64,000 bases of DNA from Cohaesibacter marisflavi (GTDB taxonomy: Bacteria; Pseudomonadota; Alphaproteobacteria; Rhizobiales; Cohaesibacteraceae), in assembly GCF_900115225.1 (NCBI RefSeq), contig NZ_FOVR01000008.1, positions 159,490-223,489 on the forward strand, in the 5' to 3' direction. The notes under the pieces are model-generated. The model was not told the DNA's origin. It did not search any database and was given only the letters and a program-made list of their open reading frames with translations. The position numbers and the translations under genes are program-made. The stretch's first letter is position 1. Every line of letters starts with the position of its first letter. Positions 51,396-60,514 of the stretch are shown here, piece after piece.

Positions 51396-53147
51396 TTACA
51401 TCTTATAGCGATAGAGGCCGAAACTCTGCCATTTGCCACCATTGAGTTTATAGCCCTCAACGGTTGCTGCTTGTTCAAAGTCTCCTCTTCTATCCCCCAA
51501 CGCCTCGAGGAAGGCAGGTTGTTGCTGCTGTTCAACAATTGCGAGGCGACATCCCGCTTCCTTTACGAAGTCGGCAGCACCTTTGCCATTGGTCAGCAAT
51601 GTGTCTGTTCCGATGAGGAAGACAAGGCTCGGCTCGCTATAGCCCGCACTGGCCACTTCAACGCTCTCGCAAGGCTTGACCATATTGACGCTTTCCTGCA
51701 GCTGGTTTGATATCCAGACAGAACGCAATTGAGGGAAAATGGTTCCATGCAGCGAGAGATACAGAACAGGCGCTGTAAGGCACGCAAGTGTGAAGGCAGC
51801 CATTACGCGGCCGCGTGTCAACACGGCATAGCTGAGCAACCCAAGACCGGCCGCCACAAGTCCAAGACCGAAGGCAGCGGGGTTGATGATCCCTTCAATG
51901 AAAATCAGACCGATGGGAGCACCCAGCCCCAGAATGACTGCGACAATGGGAATGAGTAGGGAGACAATACGTCCCCACAGGCTCGCCCAACTGGTAGCGC
52001 GGGCCTCAAGCGCTTCTGCCATAAGAATGGCAAGCGCAGGCATTGCGGGCAACACATAGTGTGGCAGCTTTGTCGGAACGAGTTCGAAAATGATCCAGGT
52101 AGGCAAGAGCCACGCCAGAGCAAAGAATACCGTCCGCTGCGCCCGTTGTTTCCAAATCCAGACGACGGACAAAATGAAAAAGACGGAGATAGGCCAGAAA
52201 GTGCCGATGCTGGCCGCAAGATAGGTGCCCGGAGGAGCGCCATGGGATTCTTTGCCGGAAGCGACCTTGGCCATCATGTCCTTGCCGATGGAATCCATGT
52301 AGAAGGCCCAATCGGTTTTGATGCCGATTGCCAGAAACCACGGAATGGTTATGACAAGGAACAGCGGGAGGCCATATTTCCAGCCAGAGCCCTTCAGCCA
52401 ACCAACAGATCGCTCCCGAATGGAAAGAATGATTATGGTCATGATGCTGACCATCAGGATGATCGGTCCTTTGATCAAAACGCCGAAGGCAAGAGCGACC
52501 CAGAGTAAGGCGCCCTTCCCTTTGCTCAAGCCACTCCGCAGATCATACATTTCCCAAAGGAGCCACTGCACGGCCAGAATTGTGGCGAGCAGCATGGCGT
52601 CCGTTTTGGCCAGCCGCGCTTCGACACCCAGCAATATGGCTGCGGCCATACCAAGGCCGGCGAGAAAGCCGCTGCGCACAGATCCCATGCGCATGCCGAC
52701 AAGGAAGGTCAAGCCAACGCTGAGCATGGCTCCGGCAAGTGACGGGATGCGGTAGGCCCAAATCGGGGCGTCCCAGTCCTGTCCCGTCGCCTTGACGCTG
52801 GCCACTTGCAGCCAATAGATGCCGACCGGCTTTTTGTAGCGTGTCTCATCCTGAAAGCGGATGTCGACATAGTCTCCGGTTTCCATCATCTGTTTTGAGG
52901 CCTGAGCGAAGCGGGCTTCATCACGATCAACTGGCGGAATGGAATTGAAGCCGGGCAGAAAACAAACAAGCGCAAAAAGCATCAGTGCTATGAAGGCCTT
53001 GGTGCGCGAAGAGCAAAGCGATGACAGATGATGCTCGATGGAATCGCTTAAGGATGTGATCCAGTCCGCTTCAGGCTTTTGCGGACCCGTGGTCTGATAG
53101 CCGGGAGGACTGTTTGGATCGACAGAAAATGGGCCAAAATCTGACAT
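51396..53147 (-). CDS. ArnT-like GT83 glycosyltransferase
   Basis: The 583-residue membrane transferase has about 12 hydrophobic segments. The GT-C N-terminal loop after the first helix holds PPVDRDEARFAQASKQMMETGDYV with the acidic catalytic pair (D–E) seen in ArnT/PMT enzymes, and FQDETRYKKPVGIYWLQ follows. The C-terminal soluble part is short. It moves a sugar from a polyprenyl phosphate carrier to lipid A or LPS; homologs transfer aminoarabinose or galacturonic acid. It starts the minus-strand unit that continues into the PAP2 gene 29 bases later. Confidence 0.92.
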   Translation of the reverse strand: MSDFGPFSVDPNSPPGYQTTGPQKPEADWITSLSDSIEHHLSSLCSSRTKAFIALMLFALVCFLPGFNSIPPVDRDEARFAQASKQMMETGDYVDIRFQDETRYKKPVGIYWLQVASVKATGQDWDAPIWAYRIPSLAGAMLSVGLTFLVGMRMGSVRSGFLAGLGMAAAILLGVEARLAKTDAMLLATILAVQWLLWEMYDLRSGLSKGKGALLWVALAFGVLIKGPIILMVSIMTIIILSIRERSVGWLKGSGWKYGLPLFLVITIPWFLAIGIKTDWAFYMDSIGKDMMAKVASGKESHGAPPGTYLAASIGTFWPISVFFILSVVWIWKQRAQRTVFFALAWLLPTWIIFELVPTKLPHYVLPAMPALAILMAEALEARATSWASLWGRIVSLLIPIVAVILGLGAPIGLIFIEGIINPAAFGLGLVAAGLGLLSYAVLTRGRVMAAFTLACLTAPVLYLSLHGTIFPQLRSVWISNQLQESVNMVKPCESVEVASAGYSEPSLVFLIGTDTLLTNGKGAADFVKEAGCRLAIVEQQQQPAFLEALGDRRGDFEQAATVEGYKLNGGKWQSFGLYRYKM

Positions 53148-53681
53148 GGATGTCTCCTAGAATGCTATTCAGCTCCAGCGTATAAATGGGACTGGTGTTT
53201 GTTGTTTAGCGGATTTCGAGTGGGTTGGACAGAGCTCTTGCCCATTCGGGATGAAAAAGCTTGGTATGACATGTCCCCTCTGCCCAACAATTACAATATA
53301 TGAAATTCGGGTGCTCTCGCGTTCGAAGAAGCGTGGCTGTGAGGGGTGCCGATTATGAAAAATGAGGCGAATTGCGTGTAGGAAATTTTGGAATATGGAC
53401 AGGGATGTATAAATATATTTAGCACTCAATGGTGGTTTGGTTTGGGCCTATTCCGACTATTTATAGAAAATTATTCCATAAAATTCAATGCTTTACACTA
53501 AATATTGTGCTTGTTTTGATTGCGTAACTCAAAACCTAGTAGGGTGTGGTATGATCTTTTTATCTAAACCGGAACAATTGTGGTCATGAAATAGTAATTT
53601 TTGTTTTTTATGTCAAAAGCACTCAGCCAACCTACTGGCCCTTCCTATTTACCAATATTTTTTGCGCTAGAGCGAAATGAT
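53148..53681. other. Intergenic region between ArnT-like and response-regulator genes
   Basis: About 530 bases, AT-rich in the right half, between divergent genes. Promoters of both should be here. I see no gene, RNA or strong terminator that I can defend. Confidence 0.5.
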
Positions 53682-54551
53682 ATGATTTCTCCGAAAAAGG
53701 TTCAGCAAGAACCCCATGTTCTTCACAAGATGCTTCGGGTGCTTGTTGCCGATGATAGCGCGATTACGCGCGATGTTATTCGACGCGGCATTCTGGCTTT
53801 CAAGAATGATCATTATCTGGACGTCACCTTTGTGGCGGATGGCGCGGAAGCGCTAAAGGTTCTGAAGTCTAAAAAGATCGATGTCGCCTTTATCGATATC
53901 CATATGCCGGGCCTGACCGGTCCACAGCTTGTTTCCGAATTACCGAATACGGTTTCCAAAGAATGCTTGACCATCGCCATCTCTGGACGAATGGATGAAA
54001 AGTCTGAAGCCGTTCTGAAGGAATTTGGCGCTTATCATTTTATGCAGAAGCCGTTCAAAGCGCAGGATGCTGCTGATGTTTTCATGACTTATATCGTCAT
54101 GACACAGACCTATCGCATTCTCGTTGTTGACGATTCTGCTACGATGCGAAAACTGACGAAGAAGATCCTTGGGAAAAGCCGGTTCGGCTTTGAAGTCATA
54201 GAAGCAGACAGTGCCCGTACCGCACTACAGGCAATCGTCGCCGAGCGCCCTAACCTTATTCTGACAGATTTTCATATGCCGGATGTTGACGGGTTGGAGC
54301 TTGCGGGCATGATCCGCAGTGTTTCGGAGCGCATTGGCATCTATATGATGTCGACGAGCGACACCGATCATCTGGAGCGGTCTGCCGCCTTTGTTGGCAT
54401 CACCGGTTTCCTGAAAAAGCCCTTCACGGCGGCCGATATCGATAGCATCATGCACAAAAGGCTCGATCTCGATACGCCCAAATTTGGCAAGACGAGACCC
54501 ATGTTCACCTTCCTTGAGCGACCAGTGAATAGCAATCAGGTCTTTATCTAA
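53682..54551 (+). CDS. Response regulator with two receiver domains and no output domain
   Basis: A 289-residue protein made of two receiver domains. The first (about 17–135) has LRVLVADDSA, the phosphoacceptor Asp in VAFIDIHMPG and the Lys in FMQKPF; the second (about 145–265) has YRILVVDDSATMRKLTKKIL, LILTDFHMPDVDG and FLKKPFTAAD. Both are thus likely phosphorylatable. No DNA-binding or enzyme domain follows, so it may act like a PatA/CheY-type or phosphorelay intermediate. The start at 53682 has no strong ribosome site, and an ATG at 53601 is possible. No kinase gene is adjacent. Confidence 0.85.
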   Translation: MISPKKVQQEPHVLHKMLRVLVADDSAITRDVIRRGILAFKNDHYLDVTFVADGAEALKVLKSKKIDVAFIDIHMPGLTGPQLVSELPNTVSKECLTIAISGRMDEKSEAVLKEFGAYHFMQKPFKAQDAADVFMTYIVMTQTYRILVVDDSATMRKLTKKILGKSRFGFEVIEADSARTALQAIVAERPNLILTDFHMPDVDGLELAGMIRSVSERIGIYMMSTSDTDHLERSAAFVGITGFLKKPFTAADIDSIMHKRLDLDTPKFGKTRPMFTFLERPVNSNQVFI

Positions 54552-54612
54552 GCTTGACGGTCTGTTGCTAACGATAAGAAATCGATAGGCCTAGACTATC
54601 AATTTGCATTGA

Positions 54613-55947
54613 CTATCCCAGATAGACAGTGCCGGATGGGTAGGAAATCCGTTTTGATTTTTGGGTCGCTAGCACGAACCCGATCGTCAGAGGACCAACG
54701 CGCCCAACAAACATAATGAACATGATGATGGTGCGGCCGATCTGGTCAAGATCACCAGTGACGCCTCTGGAAAGACCTACCGTTCCGAATGCAGATACGG
54801 TTTCAAAGGCGATATCCAGAAAGTTCCCTTCGTGGAACACAAGCATCACAAACATGCTCGATATAATCAGGGCAAGTGACACCATGGCCAGCGCCAGAAC
54901 CTTCATGATTTGATCGGCGCCGAGCCTGCGTCCGAAAATGTCGATGGCTGTTTGGCGCTTGAAGAAGGCGATGGTAGCCAACAAGAGCACGATGAAAGTC
55001 GTGACCTTGATCCCTCCACCGGTGGACGTACTGCCGGAGCCTATCACCATCAGGATCATGAACATCAGAGTGGTGCTGTCATTAAGGGAGGCCATGTCGA
55101 CGGTGTTAAAGCCCGCCGTTCTAGGGGTTGCCGCCTGAAACAGACTGACAACAAGCTTGGTTCCCCAATTCATTCCACCCAGTGTCTCGGGATTGTTCCA
55201 CTCCATCAAGGTGAATGCCAGAGTTGAGAATACGAGCAGAATAGCAGTGCCAAAGAGCATCAGCTTGGTGTGCAGTGAGTATTTGCGCCATGAGCGCAGC
55301 TGCCAGACATCTGCAATAACCGTAAAGCCCAGTCCGCCAATTACAAAGAGCAGTATGATTGTCAGGTTCAGCAACGGATTCCCCGCCCATTGACTGAGGC
55401 TATCAGAATAGAGTGAGAAACCGGCATTGTTGAAGGCGGAAACCGAGTGGAACACCGCACTCCATGCCCCTTGAGCCACGCCCAGATCTGGAATGAAGAC
55501 AATGGAGAGAACAAGTGCGCCGACCAACTCACATAGAAGCACTATGCGTATGATGACCTTTGTCAGGGCCATGAGATCAGTTGCCGAGGTCTGATTGAGG
55601 TCTTCTCGTAAATAGATGCGATTGGAAAAGCCTATGGGAAGGCCGAGCATGGAAAGGATGAGGACCGCAAATGTCATCAAGCCCAATCCACCTAGCTGGA
55701 TCATGCTGCAGATAATGATCTGGCCATAGATCGTGAAGTCCCTGCCCGTATCGAGCACGGCAAGACCTGTGACTGTGACCGCTGACGTGGCGGTAAATAT
55801 CGCATCAGACCAGCCAATGGGCGCCACCGTCGCGACGGGCAGCTTGAGGCCGATGGTTCCAGCTACGATGAGGGAGGCATAAAGCAGGACGAGCACCAAC
55901 GGTGGCGGCAATTGCGTCGCTTTGCGTTTACTGTGCGATACGACCAT
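54613..55947 (-). CDS. ktrB: Potassium uptake membrane subunit KtrB/TrkH family
   Basis: The 444-residue channel-like subunit of a K+ uptake system has the four P-loop motifs: TSAVTVTGLAV (about 50–60), SAFNNAGFSLY, GSGSTSTGGGIKV and SAFGTVGLSRG. The length favours KtrB (about 440–460) over TrkH (about 480). It forms a pore for K+ with Na+ cotransport in most relatives. It is five bases after ktrA on the same strand and ends near the response-regulator stop on the other. Confidence 0.93.
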   Translation of the reverse strand: MVVSHSKRKATQLPPPLVLVLLYASLIVAGTIGLKLPVATVAPIGWSDAIFTATSAVTVTGLAVLDTGRDFTIYGQIIICSMIQLGGLGLMTFAVLILSMLGLPIGFSNRIYLREDLNQTSATDLMALTKVIIRIVLLCELVGALVLSIVFIPDLGVAQGAWSAVFHSVSAFNNAGFSLYSDSLSQWAGNPLLNLTIILLFVIGGLGFTVIADVWQLRSWRKYSLHTKLMLFGTAILLVFSTLAFTLMEWNNPETLGGMNWGTKLVVSLFQAATPRTAGFNTVDMASLNDSTTLMFMILMVIGSGSTSTGGGIKVTTFIVLLLATIAFFKRQTAIDIFGRRLGADQIMKVLALAMVSLALIISSMFVMLVFHEGNFLDIAFETVSAFGTVGLSRGVTGDLDQIGRTIIMFIMFVGRVGPLTIGFVLATQKSKRISYPSGTVYLG

Positions 55948-55952
55948 GATTG

Positions 55953-56621
55953 TCAGCTCCGGGCACGCAGAGTGTCTCCAAACTGTCTCAAGTTGGCGCG
56001 TTTGCCCAGCAGAAGCAGCTTGTCGCCTTCTTTGAGGGTTGCCTGTTGGTTTTCGCCTGAAAAATATTGGCTTTCCCGCATGAACCCGAGTACGCGCAAC
56101 TCTCCGTGGTTAAACCAGTCCGGATCTGATATGGATTTGCCATCCAGTACTTCGGGAACCTTAAAGTCGACCACATGGAAACCATTGCCAAGGCTGACAT
56201 AATCACGCACCTGCGGATTGTGGAGCATTTGCGCAATATGCTGACCGACTTCCTGTTCAGGCAGAATGACGCGGTCCGCCCCGAGGCGCGATAGAATTCT
56301 GTGGTGGGTTTTGTTGAGGGCCTTCACCCATATGGTTTCCACGCCGAGAAGTTTGATGTTCATGGTGCATAGGATGTTGGCTTCCAGGTCTTCGCCGATG
56401 GCAATAATCGCAACATCATAGTCGGCCAGTCCAGCTTCTTTCAGAGCTGCTTCATCCTTGCCGTCTGCAATGATGGCTTCACTCAGCGTATCAGCTAGAC
56501 GGGCTACATTCTGTTCGTTCACATCGATGCCCAGCACATGATTGCCAAAATTGGCCAACTCGCTGGCGACTGTGCTGCCAAATGTGCCAAGGCCAATAAC
56601 GGCAAAGCTGCGGCTCTTCAT
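55953..56621 (-). CDS. ktrA: Potassium uptake regulatory subunit KtrA (RCK domains)
   Basis: A 222-residue cytoplasmic protein of two RCK domains. The N-terminal RCK_N has the nucleotide motif FAVIGLGTFGSTVASELANFG (first Gly near residue 9) and the acidic end of strand two in LGIDVNE; the C-terminal RCK_C covers about 140–215. It binds ATP/ADP or NAD(H) and gates KtrB. I prefer the ATG at 56621, with GAGG nine bases before it, over a TTG at 56636. It is followed by ktrB at five bases, so the pair is coexpressed. Confidence 0.93.
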   Translation of the reverse strand: MKSRSFAVIGLGTFGSTVASELANFGNHVLGIDVNEQNVARLADTLSEAIIADGKDEAALKEAGLADYDVAIIAIGEDLEANILCTMNIKLLGVETIWVKALNKTHHRILSRLGADRVILPEQEVGQHIAQMLHNPQVRDYVSLGNGFHVVDFKVPEVLDGKSISDPDWFNHGELRVLGFMRESQYFSGENQQATLKEGDKLLLLGKRANLRQFGDTLRARS

Positions 56622-56703
56622 TGCATCAAACCTCAAATGGATTCATGGTTCTTCATCATAGCGATAGAAAGCGGAGAAATACAATCGTAGATCAGGCAGC
56701 GCT

Positions 56704-57744
56704 TTAGTTGCTATCTTCGGACAGGTGTCCCGAGAGAAGCTGCAATGCGTTGCGAGAGGATAGCTCGCCGATGATTTCTCCGTCCCGAGTAACCCCCAAA
56801 GGAGTTTGTGTGGTAACCAGATGATCCAGGCTTTCCGACAGAAGCGTATCGTGGGCGATTGTCATTTCATAGCTGCTCCGGCTGGCCTTGACCATGCCGT
56901 CACTCACCCTGAGAACGCCCAGGGGATTCATGTTGGCAACAAAGTCCGAAACATAAGCATCGGCTGGTTTGGAAAAAATCGTTTGTGGCGTGCCGATCTG
57001 CTTTATGAGGCCCCCTTCCATGATGGCAATCCGGTTGCCAAGCTTAAAGGCTTCATCCAGATCATGACTGACAAACAGGATCGTACGCTTTAACTTTTGC
57101 TGCAGGTCGAGCAACTCATCCTGCAGCTTGCAACGGATCAGCGGATCAAGGGCGGAGAATGGTTCATCCATCAGCAGGATCGGGGCTTGTGTAGCAAAGG
57201 CTCGTGCGAGCCCTACCCGCTGCTGCATACCGCCGGATAGCTCGCTGACCTGATTGTCAGCCCAGTTTTCCAAGCCGACGAGGGCCAGCTGTTCCAACAC
57301 GGCTTCCCGCCGGTGGCGTTTGGGCATGCCGGCCAATTCAAGGCCAAGCCCGACATTCTCGGCTACCGTCCGCCAAGGTAGAAGAGCAAATTGCTGAAAC
57401 ACCATGGCGACGCGATTGCGCCTGATTTTACGCAACTGCATTGCGGATGCTTTGGTGACATCAAGCAGCGCATTGCCATTGTTGACATGGACTGCGCCGC
57501 GTATCACCGGGTTGAGGCCATTGACAGCGCGCAAAAGAGTGGACTTGCCAGAGCCGGAAAGCCCCATCAGCACGAAGATTTCGCCCTCCTCGACTTCCAG
57601 AGAACAATCACGCACGGCCATGAGTTGATTGGTCTTTTCCTGAATAGCAGCGCGGTCCCATTCCTTATCCATAAATGGCAAGGCGGTTTCCGGGTCGTCT
57701 CCGAAGACGATTGAAACCTGATCCAGTTTAATGGCGGTGGTCAA
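56704..57744 (-). CDS. choV: Choline/glycine betaine ABC transporter ATPase
   Basis: A 346-residue ATPase of the quaternary amine importer family. Walker A is LMGLSGSGKST (about 58–68), the signature LSGGMQQRVGLARAF, Walker B ILLMDEPFSALDP, and the switch His in LFVSHDLDEAFK; the C-terminal part (VTRDGEIIGELSSRNALQLL) is one CBS-like unit. The start codon is TTG and it overlaps the proW-type gene's stop (TTGA), a coupled arrangement with AGGAAG upstream. It powers osmoprotectant uptake. Confidence 0.92.
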   Translation of the reverse strand: MTTAIKLDQVSIVFGDDPETALPFMDKEWDRAAIQEKTNQLMAVRDCSLEVEEGEIFVLMGLSGSGKSTLLRAVNGLNPVIRGAVHVNNGNALLDVTKASAMQLRKIRRNRVAMVFQQFALLPWRTVAENVGLGLELAGMPKRHRREAVLEQLALVGLENWADNQVSELSGGMQQRVGLARAFATQAPILLMDEPFSALDPLIRCKLQDELLDLQQKLKRTILFVSHDLDEAFKLGNRIAIMEGGLIKQIGTPQTIFSKPADAYVSDFVANMNPLGVLRVSDGMVKASRSSYEMTIAHDTLLSESLDHLVTTQTPLGVTRDGEIIGELSSRNALQLLSGHLSEDSN

Positions 57745-58586
57745 TTTTCGCGCTTCCTGTTCAAAATGCGATCAAGGATGATCGCGACAACGACGATGAC
57801 AAAGCCGCTCTCAAAGCCGAGGCTCGTATTGACCTGATTGAGCGCCCGAACCACCGGTACACCGAGCCCATCCGCTCCAACAAGTGCCGAGATCACCACC
57901 ATCGACAAGGCGAGCATGATGGTCTGGTTGAGACCTGTCATGATTTGCGGCATCGCATAAGGCAATTCGGCCTTTAACAGTACATCTTTCTTCGTGCCTC
58001 CAAACGCTTTCACGGCTTCAACGAGCGTGGGCGGGGTCGACGAAATGCCCAATTGGGTCAAACGGATCGGGGCTGGCAAAACGAACACCACCGTCGCGAT
58101 CAGCCCCGGCACCATACCGATGCCAAAAAAAACGATAGCGGGAATGAGATAAACGAAGGTCGGAAGGGTTTGCATCAAATCAAGGATCGGGCGCATAACA
58201 GCATAAAGGCGCGGCCGATGGGCCGCAGCAATGCCGACGGGTACTCCGAGCGCCATACACACGGCGCAAGACGAGAGGACAAGCGTCAGGCTTTCGGTGG
58301 TCTCGCGCCAGTAGCCCTGATTGAGGATAAAGAGAAATCCGACACCAACAAGCAGGCAAGTCTTCCAGCTGCGTTGCAAAATCCACGTAATGGCAACGAA
58401 CACGGCAATGATGATGAGTGGATGCGGGGTGTGCAGTAACCATAGTATGCCATCGATGATATTCTCGATGGTTATGCTCATTGCATCAAGGGCGCCTTCC
58501 AGATTCCAGCGAATCCATTCAAAGATTGCGCTTGCCCAATCCCCTACGGGGATCTTGTGGGAATAGAGCCATTCCAAAGCTGGCAT
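57741..58586 (-). CDS. choW: Choline/glycine betaine ABC transporter permease
   Basis: The permease is 281 residues long with about six membrane segments. The N-terminal part before the first segment (WLYSHKIPVGDWASAIFEWIRWN) matches ChoW/ProW. The EAA loop is in LVEAVKAFGGTKKDVLLKAELPYAMPQIMTGLNQ, where the ATPase docks. It forms the channel with a second copy. It overlaps the ATPase gene by four bases and starts 84 bases after the choX stop. Confidence 0.93.
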   Translation of the reverse strand: MPALEWLYSHKIPVGDWASAIFEWIRWNLEGALDAMSITIENIIDGILWLLHTPHPLIIIAVFVAITWILQRSWKTCLLVGVGFLFILNQGYWRETTESLTLVLSSCAVCMALGVPVGIAAAHRPRLYAVMRPILDLMQTLPTFVYLIPAIVFFGIGMVPGLIATVVFVLPAPIRLTQLGISSTPPTLVEAVKAFGGTKKDVLLKAELPYAMPQIMTGLNQTIMLALSMVVISALVGADGLGVPVVRALNQVNTSLGFESGFVIVVVAIILDRILNRKREN

Positions 58587-58670
58587 TCCTTATGTCTTGA
58601 TGCGCTCATGTCTCAGCGTATCTTTCATTTGACGAGGCCCCGTTGTGCACGCGACCCGTCGCTTGCGAGA

Positions 58671-59594
58671 TTACAGCCCCAGAGAATCCTTGGCTGCTGG
58701 CAAAGCGTTTTCGCCTTCGCGTGTTTTTACACCATCAAGCCATTGATCCAAAACGGAAGGATTGTCTTTCAACCAAATCTTTGCGGCTTCTTCCGGCTTG
58801 ATGCCGTCATCCAGAATATAGCCCATAATCTCATTCTCCATTTTCAGGGAGAATTCGAGATTGTTCAGCAGTTTGCCCACATTGGGGCATTCTTTGACAT
58901 AACCTGCACGGGTGTTGGTGTAAACTGTTGCGCCGCCGTAATTTTCTCCGAAATAGTCATCGCCTCCGCTTAGATAGGTGAGCTTGAAGCTTGAGTTCAT
59001 CGGATGAGGCTCCCAGCCGAGGAAAACGACCGGCTTATCGCGCTTGGAAAGGCGCTGAACCTGACTGAGCATGCCCTGTTCGGAGCTTTCGCGCAGTTTG
59101 AAATCGCCAAGATCAAAGGCATTCTTCTCGATCATGGACATGATCAGACGGTTGCCGTCATTACCCGGTTCGATACCGTAGATCGTATCCTTCAACGCGT
59201 CGCCATGTTCGGCAATGCTGTCAAAACTCGTAATGCCCAACTTTGCTCCGGCTTCGTTGGTGGCGAGCGTATATTTCGCGCCCTCTAGGTTGGCGCGAAC
59301 GGTATCCACTGTCCCCTTTTCTTGATAGGGCTTGATGTCAGCTTCCATCGTGGGGAGCCAAGTACCCAAAAAGACGTCTACCTTGCTTTCCTCCAGCGAA
59401 ATATAGGTAACAGGCAAGGAGAGCATACGGGTCTCTGTTTTATAGCCAAGGGCCTGCAACACTGTTGCCGTTGTTGCCGTTGTTGCCGTAATGTCTGTCC
59501 AGCCCACATCCGAAAATGTCACTTCAGAACAATCTGCAAAAGCTGCGGATGTCGACATGATTAAAATGGTTGTGGCAGTAGACAGTTTCATCAT
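58671..59594 (-). CDS. choX: Choline-binding protein ChoX
   Basis: A 307-residue periplasmic binding protein of the OpuAC/ProX family. A signal peptide at about 1–19 (ends SAAFA) is followed by DCSEVTFSDVGWTDITATTA, LPVTYISLEESKVDVFLGTWLPTMEADIKPY, with the aromatic residues (W, Y and W) of the choline cage. This resembles the Sinorhizobium ChoX rather than ProX. The start at 59594 (ATGATG) is preferred to longer in-frame starts. It leads the choXWV unit. A 9-base triplet repeat occurs in its coding sequence. Confidence 0.9.
   Translation of the reverse strand: MMKLSTATTILIMSTSAAFADCSEVTFSDVGWTDITATTATTATVLQALGYKTETRMLSLPVTYISLEESKVDVFLGTWLPTMEADIKPYQEKGTVDTVRANLEGAKYTLATNEAGAKLGITSFDSIAEHGDALKDTIYGIEPGNDGNRLIMSMIEKNAFDLGDFKLRESSEQGMLSQVQRLSKRDKPVVFLGWEPHPMNSSFKLTYLSGGDDYFGENYGGATVYTNTRAGYVKECPNVGKLLNNLEFSLKMENEIMGYILDDGIKPEEAAKIWLKDNPSVLDQWLDGVKTREGENALPAAKDSLGL
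59464..59490 (-). repeat. Three 9-bp repeats inside choX
   Basis: GTTGCCGTT occurs twice and GTTGCCGTA once in a row, encoding Thr/Ala repeats (ITATTATTATV) near the start of the mature protein. The unit keeps the frame, so length changes would add or remove three residues. Confidence 0.85.
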
Positions 59595-59769
59595 TCTTTC
59601 TCTTTTCCAAATCGGTCCCAAATTTTTCGCAATGCTATTGATTGCGGCCTCGATAAACAAGGGACACCATAAAGAAATTGAATGTCTATTTGATAATCCG
59701 GCAATGGTGTACGCATGCCCCAAGGCGCATGAATGCAGCATCACGGCAGAATGACCATGGGAAAAGAAG

Positions 59770-59846
59770 TGGTGACCCCTGCAGGATTCGAACCTGCGAC
59801 CTGCTGATTAGAAGTCAGCTGCTCTATCCAACTGAGCTAAGGGGCC
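59770..59846 (-). tRNA. tRNA-Arg (TCT anticodon)
   Basis: A 77-base cloverleaf on the minus strand. Acceptor GGCCCCT pairs with AGGGGTC (one G·T), the T arm is GCAGG-TTCGAAT-CCTGC, the anticodon loop CTTCTAA gives TCT, and CCA is encoded. It borders the phage-like lysis genes, but I see no second copy of its end within the window. Confidence 0.96.
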
Positions 59847-59951
59847 ATCTTTTTGATATTACTTAACTTTCTGTTCTTTTCAATCTCTTCGTGAGACCTG
59901 AATTATATGGTCTCATGTCTCATATGAGACTTTTTGAGATTGAAGCCCCTT

Positions 59952-60239
59952 TTAAGGTTGTCTGTATCGGTTTTCAATTAGATTTTTCAGATCCTTTATG
60001 TCCTGTGAAAGACTATCGATTTTTGTCTCCAAAATTGTCACGCGACGGTCTTGGGATAAAACCTGTTGAGACTGCTTGATCAGCTGATCATACTTGGCTT
60101 CAATCGCCACCATACGCCCCTCAAGACTGGCAGCCCACCAAACAGCGGCCATGGCCTGAAGAGCTAGAGCGAGCAGCAGTGGCAAAGGAACGCGGCGATC
60201 TATGCGCCAGGCTTCCATGTTGGTATCGGTCGCGCTCAT
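59952..60239 (-). CDS. Small phage-type coiled-coil membrane protein
   Basis: A 95-residue protein from the ATG at 60239. It has an N-terminal cytoplasmic part (MEAWRIDRRVPLPL), one membrane segment (about 20–36, LLLALALQAMAAVWWAA), then a long coiled-coil helix (YDQLIKQSQQVLSQDRRVTILETKIDSL). This pattern is common for proteins next to phage lysis or tail genes in alphaproteobacterial phages, sometimes annotated as hypothetical or XhlA-like. It overlaps the upstream o-spanin gene by four bases (ATGA), so it belongs to the lysis cassette. Function is not established. Confidence 0.75.
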   Translation of the reverse strand: MSATDTNMEAWRIDRRVPLPLLLALALQAMAAVWWAASLEGRMVAIEAKYDQLIKQSQQVLSQDRRVTILETKIDSLSQDIKDLKNLIENRYRQP

Positions 60240-60514
60240 TTGATGACTTCCTCTTCGTATAGAGCTCTTACTTGATTGTAGAATTTGACTGTGTCGCGGT
60301 GGCGATTGCTGCAAAGGGCCAGAAACTTCCTTTGTGTAGCGAGCTCCACACGCACGTCGCGCCCTGCCCTTACACCCGGATCCTTGCAAAGCGTGGCTAG
60401 ATCTGCAGGCAACACCGGCAAGGATGGATCAAGTGGCTTATCTGATTTCTTGCAAGCGCTGAGCATCGGCAGCAGAAAGAACACAAGTGCCAGCATCTTC
60501 CAATTGGGCTTCAT
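60236..60514 (-). CDS. Rz1-like outer-membrane spanin lipoprotein
   Basis: A 92-residue lipoprotein from the ATG at 60514. The signal peptide ends in a lipobox (PMLSAC, Cys21), followed by a short Lys/Pro-rich linker and a folded-looking tail of about 70 residues (LPADLATLCKDPGVRAG onward). It starts inside the Rz-like gene in another frame, the arrangement typical of Rz/Rz1 pairs. In such pairs the two proteins bridge the envelope and fuse the membranes in the last lysis step. It is longer than lambda Rz1 (60 aa), so the call is from context and lipobox. Confidence 0.75.
   Translation of the reverse strand: MKPNWKMLALVFFLLPMLSACKKSDKPLDPSLPVLPADLATLCKDPGVRAGRDVRVELATQRKFLALCSNRHRDTVKFYNQVRALYEEEVIK

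Noticed and set aside
59770..59846. tRNA-Arg as the attachment site of an integrated phage
   Set aside because: The lysis genes lie on the 5' side of the tRNA, phages normally integrate at the 3' end, and I see no second copy of the tRNA end in the window.
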